This document shows, in pieces, positions 1 to 8,638 of a stretch of DNA of 56,649 nucleotides. How positions within the stretch are numbered: position 1 is the stretch's first letter; the number at the start of each line of letters is the position of its first letter. Origin of the DNA: Bacteroidota bacterium (GTDB lineage: Bacteria > Bacteroidota > Bacteroidia > CAIKAF01); NCBI GenBank assembly GCA_023432985.1, contig JAEZEQ010000026.1, forward strand, positions 1 to 56,649, given 5' to 3'. Made by a program: the position numbers and the translations under genes. Under the pieces are notes generated by a model. It had not been told where the DNA came from, made no database searches, and saw only the letters and a list, made by a program, of their open reading frames with translations.

Positions 1-70
1 GGGTGGATTTTTTTAAATTTGAGTTTAAACCTATATTAGAAATTATAAATTTGAATTTTGAGTATTCAAA

Positions 71-110
71 CCCCTCCGGTCTTCGACCACCTCCCCTTGG
101 TTGGGGAGGA
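71..110 (+). repeat. REP-like interspersed repeat, copy 1
   Basis: Two adjacent hairpins are visible: GGTC-ttc-GACC (78-88) and CCTCCCC-ttggtt-GGGGAGG (90-109), preceded by CCCCTCC. The same layout recurs at 27265-27309 in the opposite orientation, nearly identical in sequence, and at 27371-27412 in a diverged form. One frame of the repeat reads like a short Pro/Gly-rich peptide (PSGLRPPPLG), but no gene is supported. Confidence 0.75.
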
Positions 111-166
111 GCTGTATACTGCACACAGTATGGTCCCCCTCTCTTTTACTTTGAGTACATAAATCC

Positions 167-206
167 TGCACAAAAAAATGGGATTATTTTTCCATTTTTT
201 TGTGCA
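167..206. repeat. Perfect 15-bp stem hairpin
   Basis: TGCACAAAAAAATGG (167-181) pairs perfectly with CCATTTTTTTGTGCA (192-206) around a 10-nt AT-rich loop. It may terminate transcription in either direction or be the relic of a small inverted-repeat element. The lack of a GC-rich stem argues against a standard terminator. Confidence 0.5.
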
Positions 207-258
207 AAAATCCCAAATATAAAGGTGTTAAAATAATTTCTGCAAAGCAGTTCGAGGC

Positions 259-319
259 GGAGCTAAATTTGGGCAAAGGAGCATACGAATGGTATGTGAC
301 TGCGCACAAATTTTGCTCC
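259..319. repeat. Long imperfect inverted repeat with nested hairpin
   Basis: The outer arms GGAGCtAAATTTG (259-271) and CAAATTTtGCTCC (307-319) pair except for one T:T mismatch. An inner hairpin CATAC-gaatg-GTATG lies between them. The whole can fold into one extended structure. Function unknown. Confidence 0.5.
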
Positions 320-380
320 AACGAAGAAATGCGCAGCAGAAATGATTTTAAGCAGAAATGATTTTTACAAGAGAGGGGGA

Positions 381-575
381 TTAACTCCACATCCTCCTAA
401 TAACAGAAAAATTATTAATACAAATTCCCACTACAGTTCCCAATAAAATAATCATCAAAATGCCTAACAGGGTACTTCCGGTCTCTTGACCCAGCATCTT
501 CAACCAGGCTGCAGGAATAATAAGTATATTGGCAATAAGAAATAGGATTAATAATATTTTGTTTCTTTTTTTCAT
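381..575 (-). CDS. Small two-helix membrane protein
   Basis: The product is 64 residues, with a basic start (MKKRNK) and two predicted membrane segments at about residues 7-27 and 35-53, ending in a short polar tail. I do not recognise a family. It lies downstream of secG on the same strand but beyond a strong terminator (687-715), so it is probably transcribed separately. Possible but unproven as a real gene: the start, the hydrophobic pattern and the isolated position fit a small inner-membrane protein. Confidence 0.5.
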   Translation of the reverse strand: MKKRNKILLILFLIANILIIPAAWLKMLGQETGSTLLGILMIILLGTVVGICINNFSVIRRMWS

Positions 576-686
576 TAGGTCTATGAATTGTAAGTTTAAG
601 AATTAAAATTAAGAATTAAGAAATTAGGAAATTAAGAAATTAAGGAATTTTAACATATTCCATATTTTTGCATATTGCTAAAAAAC

Positions 687-715
687 AAAGGCGCCTTCTT
701 TTAGAAGGCGCCTTT
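687..715 (-). terminator. Rho-independent terminator after secG
   Basis: A perfect 13-bp stem (687-699 with 703-715, core GGCGCC) around a TTT loop is followed on the minus strand by a T-rich run. It lies just past the secG stop codon. Confidence 0.85.
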
Positions 716-741
716 CCTATATAATGTGTCCAAAATACGTA

Positions 742-1077
742 TTATTCTGCCGGAAAAAGAGGCTGATTTTGAGGTTGCGCAGCAGGTGTACCCGGCTGCA
801 TTGGCTGTGTGGCCACACCATCTACTCGAGGCGCTACACGCTCTTCACCGCCCGAACCCATTTTTACGCCCGAAGCCAAACAAAGGACAAATAAAGCAAT
901 AACCAAACCCCAGGTAACTTTCTCAATCAACTCAGGCTGCTTCTTTACTCCACCAAACATCTGTGTGTTCACACCCATATTGGAAGCAAGTCCGCCTCCC
1001 TTGGCATTCTGAATCAACACGATACCAATTAGGGCTAAGGAAACAATTATTATTGCAATGGCTATTAAAACGTTCAT
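742..1077 (-). CDS. secG: Preprotein translocase subunit SecG
   Basis: SecG is the small inner-membrane partner of SecYE and helps export of unfolded proteins, including the signal-peptide-bearing T9SS proteins in this window. The 111-residue protein has the family layout: a first membrane helix (about 2-22), the conserved QNAKGGGLAS-type loop with a phage-shock-like GG pattern, a second helix (about 53-70) and a Pro/Gln-rich C-terminal tail common in Bacteroidota. Its start overlaps the stop of the upstream TPR-like gene by 4 bp (ATGA), so the two are translationally coupled. A strong terminator follows at 687-715. Confidence 0.93.
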   Translation of the reverse strand: MNVLIAIAIIIVSLALIGIVLIQNAKGGGLASNMGVNTQMFGGVKKQPELIEKVTWGLVIALFVLCLASGVKMGSGGEERVAPRVDGVATQPMQPGTPAAQPQNQPLFPAE

Positions 1078-1493
1078 GATTTTTTTTCCAGTTTTTTACA
1101 TTCTTTTATAAGGGCTGCAAAGTAATTACTTTTTTCCGGAAATAACAAAATAAGTTTTTGATAAACTTCACGAGCTCTGCTGTAATGTTGTTGCTCTACA
1201 TATATGCGTGCCAAGGTTTCGCTCACGATTTCCCGATTTACATGTTGCGGCTCGTCCAATATGAACGGTGCTTCGAAATTCTCCTCTTTGCTGATGGGCT
1301 TAATTTTGGGTGCCGCTTTTATGAAGCGATCTATCACCTCTTGTTGGCTTACTTTTTTGACAAATTCGCCCAAATTGCCCGAATTGGCCTTCTGTAACCA
1401 AGACACAAAGGAAAAGCTTAAGCCCTCTGCCCCGTTTTCGGGAAGGGTTTCTTTAAACTCACGCTCAATATCATAGGGCTTTATTTTTGCCAA
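1074..1493 (-). CDS. TPR-like protein upstream of secG
   Basis: The 139-residue protein carries one clear tetratricopeptide-type helix pair near its C-terminus (residues about 92-128, pattern LARIYVEQQHYSRAREVYQ). It has no signal peptide or membrane helix, so it is probably cytoplasmic. The first codon is TTG at 1493; no in-frame ATG lies nearby. A -7 box TATATTTG (1514-1521, minus) sits 20 bp upstream, which supports this start. The gene overlaps secG by 4 bp. Pairing of such a protein with secG is familiar in Bacteroidota; a role near the Sec translocon is only an inference from that. Confidence 0.8.
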   Translation of the reverse strand: MAKIKPYDIEREFKETLPENGAEGLSFSFVSWLQKANSGNLGEFVKKVSQQEVIDRFIKAAPKIKPISKEENFEAPFILDEPQHVNREIVSETLARIYVEQQHYSRAREVYQKLILLFPEKSNYFAALIKECKKLEKKS

Positions 1494-1513
1494 GGCTCAC
1501 ATTTTTGGGACGA

Positions 1514-1521
1514 CAAATATA
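1514..1521 (-). promoter_or_regulatory. -7 promoter element for the TPR-secG pair
   Basis: The minus strand reads TATATTTG, an exact match to the Bacteroidota TAnnTTTG element, 20 bp before the TTG start. I found no well-spaced -33 TTG. Confidence 0.5.
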
Positions 1522-1587
1522 CAGATTTCATACGAGTTCCCCCAGTTCTTTTTTATGAATACACATGAAGCCTTTTCCTCCCCTGTT

Positions 1588-2043
1588 TTACGGCATTACT
1601 GAATCTGTATCCATAGAGATTAGGCATTGATCCAGTTGCTGACGGATCTCTTTCAAATTATATGCTTTATCTCCACCGTTCCAATCTACATATATCAGGT
1701 TTACCAAGTCGCGTATTTCATCATTTTCTAAACGAGAATTTCCCAACATATTAGCCTGATAAGGCACTCCGTTTACTTCGATTGGCTCATGTATGCCATA
1801 GCGTATTATGCAAGCCAATCTTTCGGCATTTTGCAATACATAATCGGCATTTTGCAAGGGCGGAATCAGCTTTTTTAAACCCTCGCCTTCGGCACCATGA
1901 CAAGAAGCACAATGCGTGGTATATAACACAAATGCTTTATTTTCTTGCTTTTCTTTTTCTCTATATAAACCAATAGCTGCCAAGACCAATACCGCAAGTA
2001 TCAGTCCCGCCCATTGCAGGTTTTTTGTACGAAAATTTCCCAT
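1588..2043 (-). CDS. Membrane-anchored c-type cytochrome (class I)
   Basis: This is a small electron carrier, anchored by one N-terminal helix (about residues 10-26) and facing the periplasm. The haem-binding motif CASCH is at residues 45-49, and the likely axial Met is M98 in YQANML. The length of 151 residues fits a single-haem class I cytochrome. I chose the ATG at 2043: the frame extends to a TTG at 2070, but that codon lies inside the terminator hairpin of the upstream peptidase gene (2055-2078). The redox partner cannot be told from the context. Confidence 0.88.
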   Translation of the reverse strand: MGNFRTKNLQWAGLILAVLVLAAIGLYREKEKQENKAFVLYTTHCASCHGAEGEGLKKLIPPLQNADYVLQNAERLACIIRYGIHEPIEVNGVPYQANMLGNSRLENDEIRDLVNLIYVDWNGGDKAYNLKEIRQQLDQCLISMDTDSVMP

Positions 2044-2050
2044 TTTATTT

Positions 2051-2082
2051 AAAAAAAAAGGCCGGCACAAACCGACCTTATT
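2051..2082 (-). terminator. Terminator after the M20 peptidase gene
   Basis: On the minus strand AAGGTCGG pairs with CCGGCCTT (one G-T wobble) around a 6-nt loop, followed by a run of T. It sits directly after the peptidase stop and just before the cytochrome ATG. A similar GGTCGGC/GCCGGCC hairpin ends the dsbA-like gene at 53684-53703. Confidence 0.8.
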
Positions 2083-2086
2083 ACCA

Positions 2087-3457
2087 TTATTTTTTCAATT
2101 CTGTATAGTACTTGAAATAATAGGGTATGGTTTCTATCCCTTTCAGGTAATTGAATACTCCGTATTTTTCATTGGGTGAATGTATGGCATCGGAATCTAA
2201 GCCAAATCCCATCAATACGCTTTTCACCTGAAGCACTTCACCAAATAAAGCAACTATGGGAATGGAACCTCCGCCTCGTTGCGGAATCGGATCTTTACCG
2301 AAGGTTTCTTTCATAGCCATAGCCGCCGCTTTATACTCGGGTGTATCTGTTTCGGTAACCACCGGCATACCACCATGGTGGGGACGAACTTCAACTTTTA
2401 CCGACGCGGGTGCAATTTTCATGAAATGATTCTTGAACAATTCGGTGATTTTATCGGGATGTTGATTGGGCACCAAACGCATGCTTATTTTAGCGAATGC
2501 TTTGGAGGGAAGTACGGTTTTTGCCCCTTCGCCTATATATCCACCCCAAATACCGTTTACATCGAGGGTCGGACGTATGGATGTGCGCTCAGGCACCGAA
2601 TAACCCTTTTCGCCCCAGGCTTCTGCTATATCCAATTCTTTAGTATATTGCACAATATCGAAAGGTGCTTTGGCCATCTCGGCTCGTTCTTCCGCACTTA
2701 ATTCCACCACATCATCGTAGAAACCGGGTATGGTTATATGATTGTTCTCGTCATGCAAAGATGCAATCATTTTGGCTAAAATATTAGCGGGATTCCCAAC
2801 CGCACCACCATATACCCCACTATGCAGGTCAATGTTCGGACCGGTAACTTCCACTTCGACATAACTCAAGCCGCGTAACCCAACGGTCAAACTCGGAATA
2901 TCGTTGGCAATCATCGAGGTGTCAGAAATAAGAATAACATCCGATTTTAATAAATCTTTGTTTTCTCTAAGAAAAGCCTCCAGATTGGAAGACCCTACCT
3001 CTTCTTCTCCTTCGATCATAAACTTGATATTGCAAGGTAAGGTTCCGGTTTGCATCATCAATTCGAATGCTTTGACATGCATGAAAAACTGGCCTTTATC
3101 ATCGGCAGATCCACGGGCATAAATATATCCGTCGCGAATTTCAGGTTCAAAGGCAGGACTCTTCCATAATTCCAACGGCTCTGCCGGTTGCACATCGTAA
3201 TGGCCATAAACCAAAACGGTAGGCTTGGATGGATCTATGATTTTCTCGCCATACACTACAGGGAATCCTTTGGTGGGAACTAATTTTACATTATCGGCTC
3301 CTGCACGCACTAAAGCCTCTTGCACCGCCTCGGCTGTTCTAAATACTTCTTTACTGTATGCCGGATCGGCACTGATAGATGGAATCCTCAACAACGCAAA
3401 TAATTCTTCGATAAACCGATCTTTATGCTGATCGATATAGCTTCTAACTTCACTCAT
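2087..3457 (-). CDS. M20 family dipeptidase / metallopeptidase
   Basis: This is a cytoplasmic zinc peptidase of the M20 (ArgE/DapE/carnosinase-like) family that hydrolyses dipeptides or small amidated substrates. Motifs seen: GHYDVQP, with the first metal His and catalytic Asp; GSADDKGQ, with the bridging Asp; EGEEEVGS, with the catalytic Glu pair; and a C-terminal HSPNE-type motif (IHSPNEKYG) with the last metal His. The length of 456 residues is normal for long-chain M20 dipeptidases. I chose the ATG at 3457 (MSEVRSY); the longer frame to 3520 adds 21 residues unlike the family. The true substrate cannot be read from the sequence. A terminator follows at 2051-2082. Confidence 0.92.
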   Translation of the reverse strand: MSEVRSYIDQHKDRFIEELFALLRIPSISADPAYSKEVFRTAEAVQEALVRAGADNVKLVPTKGFPVVYGEKIIDPSKPTVLVYGHYDVQPAEPLELWKSPAFEPEIRDGYIYARGSADDKGQFFMHVKAFELMMQTGTLPCNIKFMIEGEEEVGSSNLEAFLRENKDLLKSDVILISDTSMIANDIPSLTVGLRGLSYVEVEVTGPNIDLHSGVYGGAVGNPANILAKMIASLHDENNHITIPGFYDDVVELSAEERAEMAKAPFDIVQYTKELDIAEAWGEKGYSVPERTSIRPTLDVNGIWGGYIGEGAKTVLPSKAFAKISMRLVPNQHPDKITELFKNHFMKIAPASVKVEVRPHHGGMPVVTETDTPEYKAAAMAMKETFGKDPIPQRGGGSIPIVALFGEVLQVKSVLMGFGLDSDAIHSPNEKYGVFNYLKGIETIPYYFKYYTELKK

Positions 3458-3537
3458 CTTTGTTAATTTATTGTTTACACTAATTTGAATACAAAAATCG
3501 TTATATTTTTGATACAACAAAATCGAGTTTTTTTCGT

Positions 3538-3545
3538 TAATTTTG
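3538..3545 (+). promoter_or_regulatory. -7 promoter element upstream of the T9SS type B pair
   Basis: TAATTTTG matches TAnnTTTG and lies 13 bp before the ATG at 3559. The nearest upstream TTG (3509-3511) is 26 bp away, longer than the usual spacing. Confidence 0.45.
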
Positions 3546-3558
3546 CTTTTTTAATGGC

Positions 3559-5700
3559 ATGAAGTTAAGCATACGCATATCTTTTATTTTTATTTTTCTT
3601 CTAAGCATTTTAGTAGAGCAAAGTTATGCGCAGCTGATTGTACAACAACAAACTGCAACCAATTTAGTTCAGAATGTTTTGCTCGGAGGCGGGGTTCAAG
3701 TTTCTAATATTACATCCTCAGGTTCGCCAGGCGCCATAGGTTTTTTCAACGGAGCCGGAACAAATATAGGCTTGCCCAGCGGTGTTTTGATGACCACAGG
3801 AAATTTACAGGTAGCTATAGGACCCAATAATACGGAAAGTGCTACTATAGAAAATGGAACAGGTTCACCTCCATCCAATGTGGCAAATGCGCTGGCCGCT
3901 ATTTTGGGCGGAACGGAAAGTCCCACTTTTTTCAATGGAACGGTAATTAGTTTTGATTTTATTCCCCAAGGCGATCATATCAAATTCAAATATGTTTTCG
4001 GTTCGGAAGAATATCCCGAATATGTAAATTCCGAATTTAATGACGTCTTTGGCTTTTTTCTCAGTGGCCCCAATCCGGCCGGAGGAAATTACAGCATGGA
4101 AAATATAGCCACTATTCCCGGCACGGGAGCAACGGTGGCTATCAATTCGGTGAATAACGGACAAACAAATATGGGTCCCTGCACCAATTGTGCCTATTAT
4201 GTGAATAATACCGGCGGAACAACCATACAATTCGACGCATTTACAAGTGTACTCACCGCAGAAGCCGATGTTGTACCCTGTAGCACCTACCGCATTACTC
4301 TGGCTATTTCTGATGTAGGCGATGCCAAATACGACAGCGGCGTTTTTCTTGAAGCCAAATCATTTCAAACGAATTCGATTAAAGTTTACCCCATTATAAA
4401 TTCGCCCGCTGCGAATGGAATGAACGAACTTTTTGAAGGCTGCGGAACGGCCACTTTCCGTTTCGAAAGAGAAGGCAATATCAATACAGCACAAACTTAT
4501 AATTATGTGGTGAGTGGAACTGCTTCTGCTGCCGATTATACGCCAAACTTTTCGGGTGTGGTGAACTTCGCCCCCAATCAATCGCAAGTAGACCTTACTT
4601 TCACGGCGGTGTCGGACGGATTAGCGGAAGGAAATGAATCGCTGACGGTTACTATTGTCGACACAAATCCCTGCCCTACTTCTGCACCTCCTTCGGCAAC
4701 GATTATTATTAAAGATTTTAACCCCCTTTCGGTTATAGCACCACCCGATACTTCTATTCGATGTACGAATACCCCTATTTCTCTCGAAGCAATTATCAAC
4801 GGTGGCGCCAATAATGTGGTGGTGTGGACTCCGGGAAATATTCAAGGAAATCCCGTTACGGTAAAACCCGGTCAAACCACTACGTATACGGTTACGGTTA
4901 CCGAATCTTGTACCAATACCTCAGTTTCTGATCAGGTTACAATCTATACGCCTGACGAGCCTCCGCTTAGCCTAAACACTTCGAAGGATACCGCCATTTG
5001 TGGAGGAGAAACTATTGCTCTTTGGGCTCAGTATTCAGGCGGAATCGGAGATAAAAATTTAATATGGAGTACAGGTTCTTTTAAAGATACTATTTATGTG
5101 AGTCCCACCCAAACAACTGTCTATACCGTATCGGTTACCGACAGCTGTGGCACACGCATAGAAAAGGGAATCACCGTTACCGTGCAATCTCCCCAAGCAC
5201 AGTTTACTTATGCTTATGTCGATAATCCGACCCTACAGTTTTTCGACCAAAGCAGCTCGGATGTGATTCAGTGGAATTGGCAATTCGGCGATGGTGATAG
5301 CTCGAACCTTATCGACCCCCTGCACCATTACACCGATACAGGCAATTATAGAGTAATACTCGAGGTGACCAATGCTTTTGGATGTACAGATACCATTTCG
5401 AAAATCATTAAAGCGTATCCCCCGTTCAAATATTATATTCCCAATACCTTTACGCCCGAAGGAAATGCCATAAACCCATATTTCAATGGAAAAGGAGAAG
5501 GCTATATTCAACAAGAATTGCTGATTTTTAACCGTTGGGGCGAGAAAATTCACGAATCGCACGAACTCTATGGCAGAGGTTGGGATGGCTATTTTAAAGG
5601 TGCTATTTGTCCGATCGGAACTTATGTATATAAAATACAATTATTGACCCCGACCGGAATTACGCATAAGTATATCGGACATGTCAACCTAATCAGATAA
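3559..5700 (+). CDS. Choice-of-anchor L domain surface protein, T9SS type B sorting domain
   Basis: This 713-residue protein is exported through Sec (signal peptide, residues 1-24, ending SYAQ) and then through the T9SS to the cell surface or medium. After the signal comes a choice-of-anchor L-type domain (about 30-270) with the typical LPSGVLMTTG and FGSEEYPEY patterns. A Calx-beta-like domain follows (about 290-385, with YTPNFSGVVNFAPNQ and EGNESLTVTI), then Ig-like/PKD-like segments (about 395-615) and the gliding motility-associated C-terminal domain (about 625-713: IPNTFTPEGN, FNRWGEKI, ending HVNLIR). The stop overlaps the next gene's ATG (TAATG), so both are probably made together. Likely an adhesin or structural surface protein; the ligand is unknown. 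Confidence 0.9.
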   Translation: MKLSIRISFIFIFLLSILVEQSYAQLIVQQQTATNLVQNVLLGGGVQVSNITSSGSPGAIGFFNGAGTNIGLPSGVLMTTGNLQVAIGPNNTESATIENGTGSPPSNVANALAAILGGTESPTFFNGTVISFDFIPQGDHIKFKYVFGSEEYPEYVNSEFNDVFGFFLSGPNPAGGNYSMENIATIPGTGATVAINSVNNGQTNMGPCTNCAYYVNNTGGTTIQFDAFTSVLTAEADVVPCSTYRITLAISDVGDAKYDSGVFLEAKSFQTNSIKVYPIINSPAANGMNELFEGCGTATFRFEREGNINTAQTYNYVVSGTASAADYTPNFSGVVNFAPNQSQVDLTFTAVSDGLAEGNESLTVTIVDTNPCPTSAPPSATIIIKDFNPLSVIAPPDTSIRCTNTPISLEAIINGGANNVVVWTPGNIQGNPVTVKPGQTTTYTVTVTESCTNTSVSDQVTIYTPDEPPLSLNTSKDTAICGGETIALWAQYSGGIGDKNLIWSTGSFKDTIYVSPTQTTVYTVSVTDSCGTRIEKGITVTVQSPQAQFTYAYVDNPTLQFFDQSSSDVIQWNWQFGDGDSSNLIDPLHHYTDTGNYRVILEVTNAFGCTDTISKIIKAYPPFKYYIPNTFTPEGNAINPYFNGKGEGYIQQELLIFNRWGEKIHESHELYGRGWDGYFKGAICPIGTYVYKIQLLTPTGITHKYIGHVNLIR

Positions 5701-7901
5701 TGCGCATAATTAATCCCATTTTACTACTCCTTATTGCATTTCTTTTTCCGATTTTTTCAGGAAATGCAACGCATATCGTAGGGGGCGAATTGTATTATGA
5801 TTGCTTAGGAAATAACCAATATAAAATCACCTTAAAGGTGTATAAAGACTGCAGTCCGGGTGTTACCACTCCCTACGACAATCCGGCTTATCTCACTATT
5901 TTTAATGCATCAGGCATTCCCATTCAAACCGTAAATCTAAACCTCCCTCCCATTACCAATGTGCCGTTTACTCCGGGTAATCCCTGCTTTCAGGCACCAC
6001 CCAATGTATGCGTACAAGAGGCCATTTATACCACCACCATCACCCTCAATTCCTCTCCGGCCGGCTATACTTTTGCCTATCAGCGTTGTTGCCGGAATAA
6101 TACTATTTTGAATATTATTGATCCGGGCGGAACCGGCGCTACCTACACCGAGTCTGTTCCCAATCAGAATATTGCGCCTTGCAACAGCAGTCCGCGTTTC
6201 AATAATTTCCCACCCATTGCTTTATGTGTCGGCGATTCATTGATTTTCGACCATTCGGCTACAGATCCCGATGGCGACTCATTGGTATACGAATTTATAT
6301 CGACTTACGCCGGTGCAACCGCTGCGGCACCCATGCCGATGACAGCCTCTAATCCGCCTTTTACTCCCATTTTATTCCAAGCTCCATTTTCTACCAATAA
6401 TCCCATTTCATCGAATCCACAAGCCAGTATTGACCCTGTAACGGGCGTACTGAAAGTATATCCCACCCAACAGGGTCAGTTCGTCGTAGGTGTAGCCGCC
6501 AAAGAATACCGAAATGGCGTTTTAATCGGTACGCATATGCGCGATTTTCAATTCAACGTAACCCAATGTGCCGTTAACACCGAATCGATTTTCGAAATCC
6601 CCACCCCCGGTAATATCACCGCAGGAAGCACTTTTATCAGTTGCGGCGAATTACAAGTTACCTTCGATAATACAAGCATCAATGCATCATACTACCATTG
6701 GGATTTTGGCGTATCGGGAACAAATACGGATATCAGCTCCCAATTCGAACCTACCTTCGTATTTCCGGCTTATGGAGAATATGAGGTGATGTTGGTTACG
6801 AATCCGGGCTATTTCTGTGCTGATACTTCTTTTCAAACCTTAATCATCAGACCTCAGTTCGAACCCGAACTCACCCTTCCTCCGGCGCAATGCCTCGACG
6901 GAAACAGTTTTAATTTTACCGCAGGAGGTACATTCGAACCCGCAGCAACTTTCAGCTGGAATTTTGGAGGCCCTGCCAGTCAATCTACCGCCACAGGCAC
7001 AAACGTAAATGGTATAAGCTGGAATAATTGGGGCAGCTTCCCCGTAACCCTAACCGGAAATCAATACGAATGCGAAGAAGTCCGAACCGGAAATATTACG
7101 GTATACGGACCTATAAACCCATCCTGGGAAATCGATACCTCTCAGGGCTGTGTGCCACACAGAGCTTTCTTTACCTATACCGGCGATAACTCGAATGTGA
7201 ATCCCGTTTATTTATGGAATTTCGGAAACGGACAAAGCAGCAATCTGCCCAATCCCTTTACCGTATATTCCAATGCCGGATTATACGATGTTTCGTTGTT
7301 TATTACAGACCCCACAGGGTGTACAGCCGATACCCTGCTTCTTCTGGAAGATGCCGTTTTGGTCAATGATAACCCCACCGCAAACTTTATCCTAACACCC
7401 GAAACTGCCAGCGTCTACCTCTCCGTAATCCAATTCTTCGACCAATCTATAGATGCACAATATATTTTATATGACTTTGGCGACAGTACGACCTCTACCC
7501 AACCCAATACTTCGCATGAATATTTAGACGGAGGCTTATACTGGGTGACCCAAACGGTTACCAATGCAGCAGGATGTATCGATACCATGCGCAAACCCGT
7601 GTATATCAAACCCGAATACAGTTTATTTGTACCCAATGCTTTTACTCCGAATGGCGACAATAAAAATGCATTTTTTACAACTACCGGTATAGGCATAGAT
7701 AGTTTTCATATCTATATATTTAACCGCTGGGGCGAAAAGATTTTCGAATCGAATGAAATTAAAACCCAGTGGAACGGACGTAAATACAACGATATGAATA
7801 ATCCCATTTCACCCCAAGGGGTATACGTATATCGCATACGTATATGGGATGTGTTTGGCGAAAAACACGATTATTACGGACATATAAATCTCATTCGCTA
7901 A
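5700..7901 (+). CDS. PKD-domain surface protein, T9SS type B sorting domain
   Basis: This 733-residue secreted protein has a signal peptide (about 1-23) followed by THIVGGELYYDC, a start common in Bacteroidota gliding-type surface proteins. A Cys-rich N-terminal region of about 290 residues comes next, then several PKD-like beta-sandwich repeats (YHWDFGVSG near 330, FSWNFGG near 420, YLWNFGNGQ near 505, YILYDFGDS near 590). The C-terminal gliding motility-associated domain (VPNAFTPNGDN, FNRWGEKIFES, ending HINLIR) marks it as T9SS type B cargo. It starts within the stop codon of the preceding gene and shares its C-terminal signature, so the two probably work together at the cell surface. No enzymatic motif was seen. 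Confidence 0.9.
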   Translation: MRIINPILLLLIAFLFPIFSGNATHIVGGELYYDCLGNNQYKITLKVYKDCSPGVTTPYDNPAYLTIFNASGIPIQTVNLNLPPITNVPFTPGNPCFQAPPNVCVQEAIYTTTITLNSSPAGYTFAYQRCCRNNTILNIIDPGGTGATYTESVPNQNIAPCNSSPRFNNFPPIALCVGDSLIFDHSATDPDGDSLVYEFISTYAGATAAAPMPMTASNPPFTPILFQAPFSTNNPISSNPQASIDPVTGVLKVYPTQQGQFVVGVAAKEYRNGVLIGTHMRDFQFNVTQCAVNTESIFEIPTPGNITAGSTFISCGELQVTFDNTSINASYYHWDFGVSGTNTDISSQFEPTFVFPAYGEYEVMLVTNPGYFCADTSFQTLIIRPQFEPELTLPPAQCLDGNSFNFTAGGTFEPAATFSWNFGGPASQSTATGTNVNGISWNNWGSFPVTLTGNQYECEEVRTGNITVYGPINPSWEIDTSQGCVPHRAFFTYTGDNSNVNPVYLWNFGNGQSSNLPNPFTVYSNAGLYDVSLFITDPTGCTADTLLLLEDAVLVNDNPTANFILTPETASVYLSVIQFFDQSIDAQYILYDFGDSTTSTQPNTSHEYLDGGLYWVTQTVTNAAGCIDTMRKPVYIKPEYSLFVPNAFTPNGDNKNAFFTTTGIGIDSFHIYIFNRWGEKIFESNEIKTQWNGRKYNDMNNPISPQGVYVYRIRIWDVFGEKHDYYGHINLIR

Positions 7902-7912
7902 ATCGGGGCCGA

Positions 7913-8638
7913 TTATTCGCAGGCTCCTTCCGGCATATCTTCCAATATACAAGAAAACACCTCTTCGAAATGGGCACGTATGCGCATTTTCACTTCTTGC
8001 ATATCTATATATTTTCCCGTTTCTTTTTGTAAGGATGTCACCCCTAAATCAACAATACCACAGGGTACAATAAGATCGAATTTGGATAAATCTGTATTCA
8101 CGTTAAATCCGAATCCGTGCATGGTAATCCACCTTCCCAAATGTACGCCCATAGCGCAAATTTTCCGGGCTCTGCTTGGCTCATCGGTGTTTACCCATAC
8201 TCCGGTTAAGCCTTCCATACGTCCGGCTTTTACACCATAATCGGCACAGGTAAGAATAATAACATCCTCCAGAAAACGCATATACTTATGTACATCCGTA
8301 AAAAACTGTTCCAGATCTAAAATGGGATAACCGGTGATTTGACCCGGCCCGTGATAGGTAATATCCCCACCTCTGTTTATATGAAAAAACTCGATTCCTT
8401 CCTCGAGCAGCATATCACTTTTTACGAGAAGATTCTCTTCGCTCCCACTTTTTCCAAGCGTGTAGACGTGATTGTGTTCGCATAAAAAGAAATGATGTGC
8501 AATCGTTTTCAGCTGATCTTTATGGGTACGATTGTGAATTTTTAAATCATTCGCCTCCTGAAAATATTTTTGTTGCATATCCCAGGCAGCGCTGTAGGCT
8601 ATATTTCCACAATCTTTAAAGTAGACTTTATTCTTCAT
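7913..8638 (-). CDS. lipB: Octanoyltransferase LipB
   Basis: LipB moves octanoate from acyl carrier protein to the lipoyl domains of 2-oxoacid dehydrogenases and related proteins, the first step of lipoate synthesis in the cytoplasm. The signature RGGDITYHGPGQ is at residues 89-100. The catalytic pair is visible as K159 (in ARKICAMGV) and C193 (in VPCGIVDLGV). The 241 residues match the family. Its ATG overlaps the last base of the upstream sugar isomerase gene, suggesting translational coupling at the end of the sua5-parE-PGI/PMI-lipB operon. LipA is not in the window. Confidence 0.95.
   Translation of the reverse strand: MKNKVYFKDCGNIAYSAAWDMQQKYFQEANDLKIHNRTHKDQLKTIAHHFFLCEHNHVYTLGKSGSEENLLVKSDMLLEEGIEFFHINRGGDITYHGPGQITGYPILDLEQFFTDVHKYMRFLEDVIILTCADYGVKAGRMEGLTGVWVNTDEPSRARKICAMGVHLGRWITMHGFGFNVNTDLSKFDLIVPCGIVDLGVTSLQKETGKYIDMQEVKMRIRAHFEEVFSCILEDMPEGACE

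Larger units (their letters stand above)
1..380. other. Non-coding, hairpin-rich region at the window start
   Basis: I see no convincing gene here; the open frames at 3-236 and 184-390 run through repeats and hairpins. The stretch holds a REP-like repeat (71-110), a perfect 15-bp stem hairpin (167-206), a long imperfect inverted repeat (259-319) and a 15-bp direct repeat (335-349 and 351-365, one base apart). The window edge cuts whatever lies upstream. Confidence 0.6.

Noticed and set aside
3..236. 77-codon open frame reading NPSGLRPPPLG through the REP-like repeat
   Set aside because: It is the translation of a hairpin repeat and shows no start context or protein-like pattern.
184..390. 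68-codon minus-strand frame at the window start
   Set aside because: It covers two hairpins and a tandem repeat, overlaps the end of the next small gene and resembles no family.
2044..2070. Extended cytochrome start at a TTG
   Set aside because: It lies in the terminator hairpin and T run of the upstream peptidase gene.
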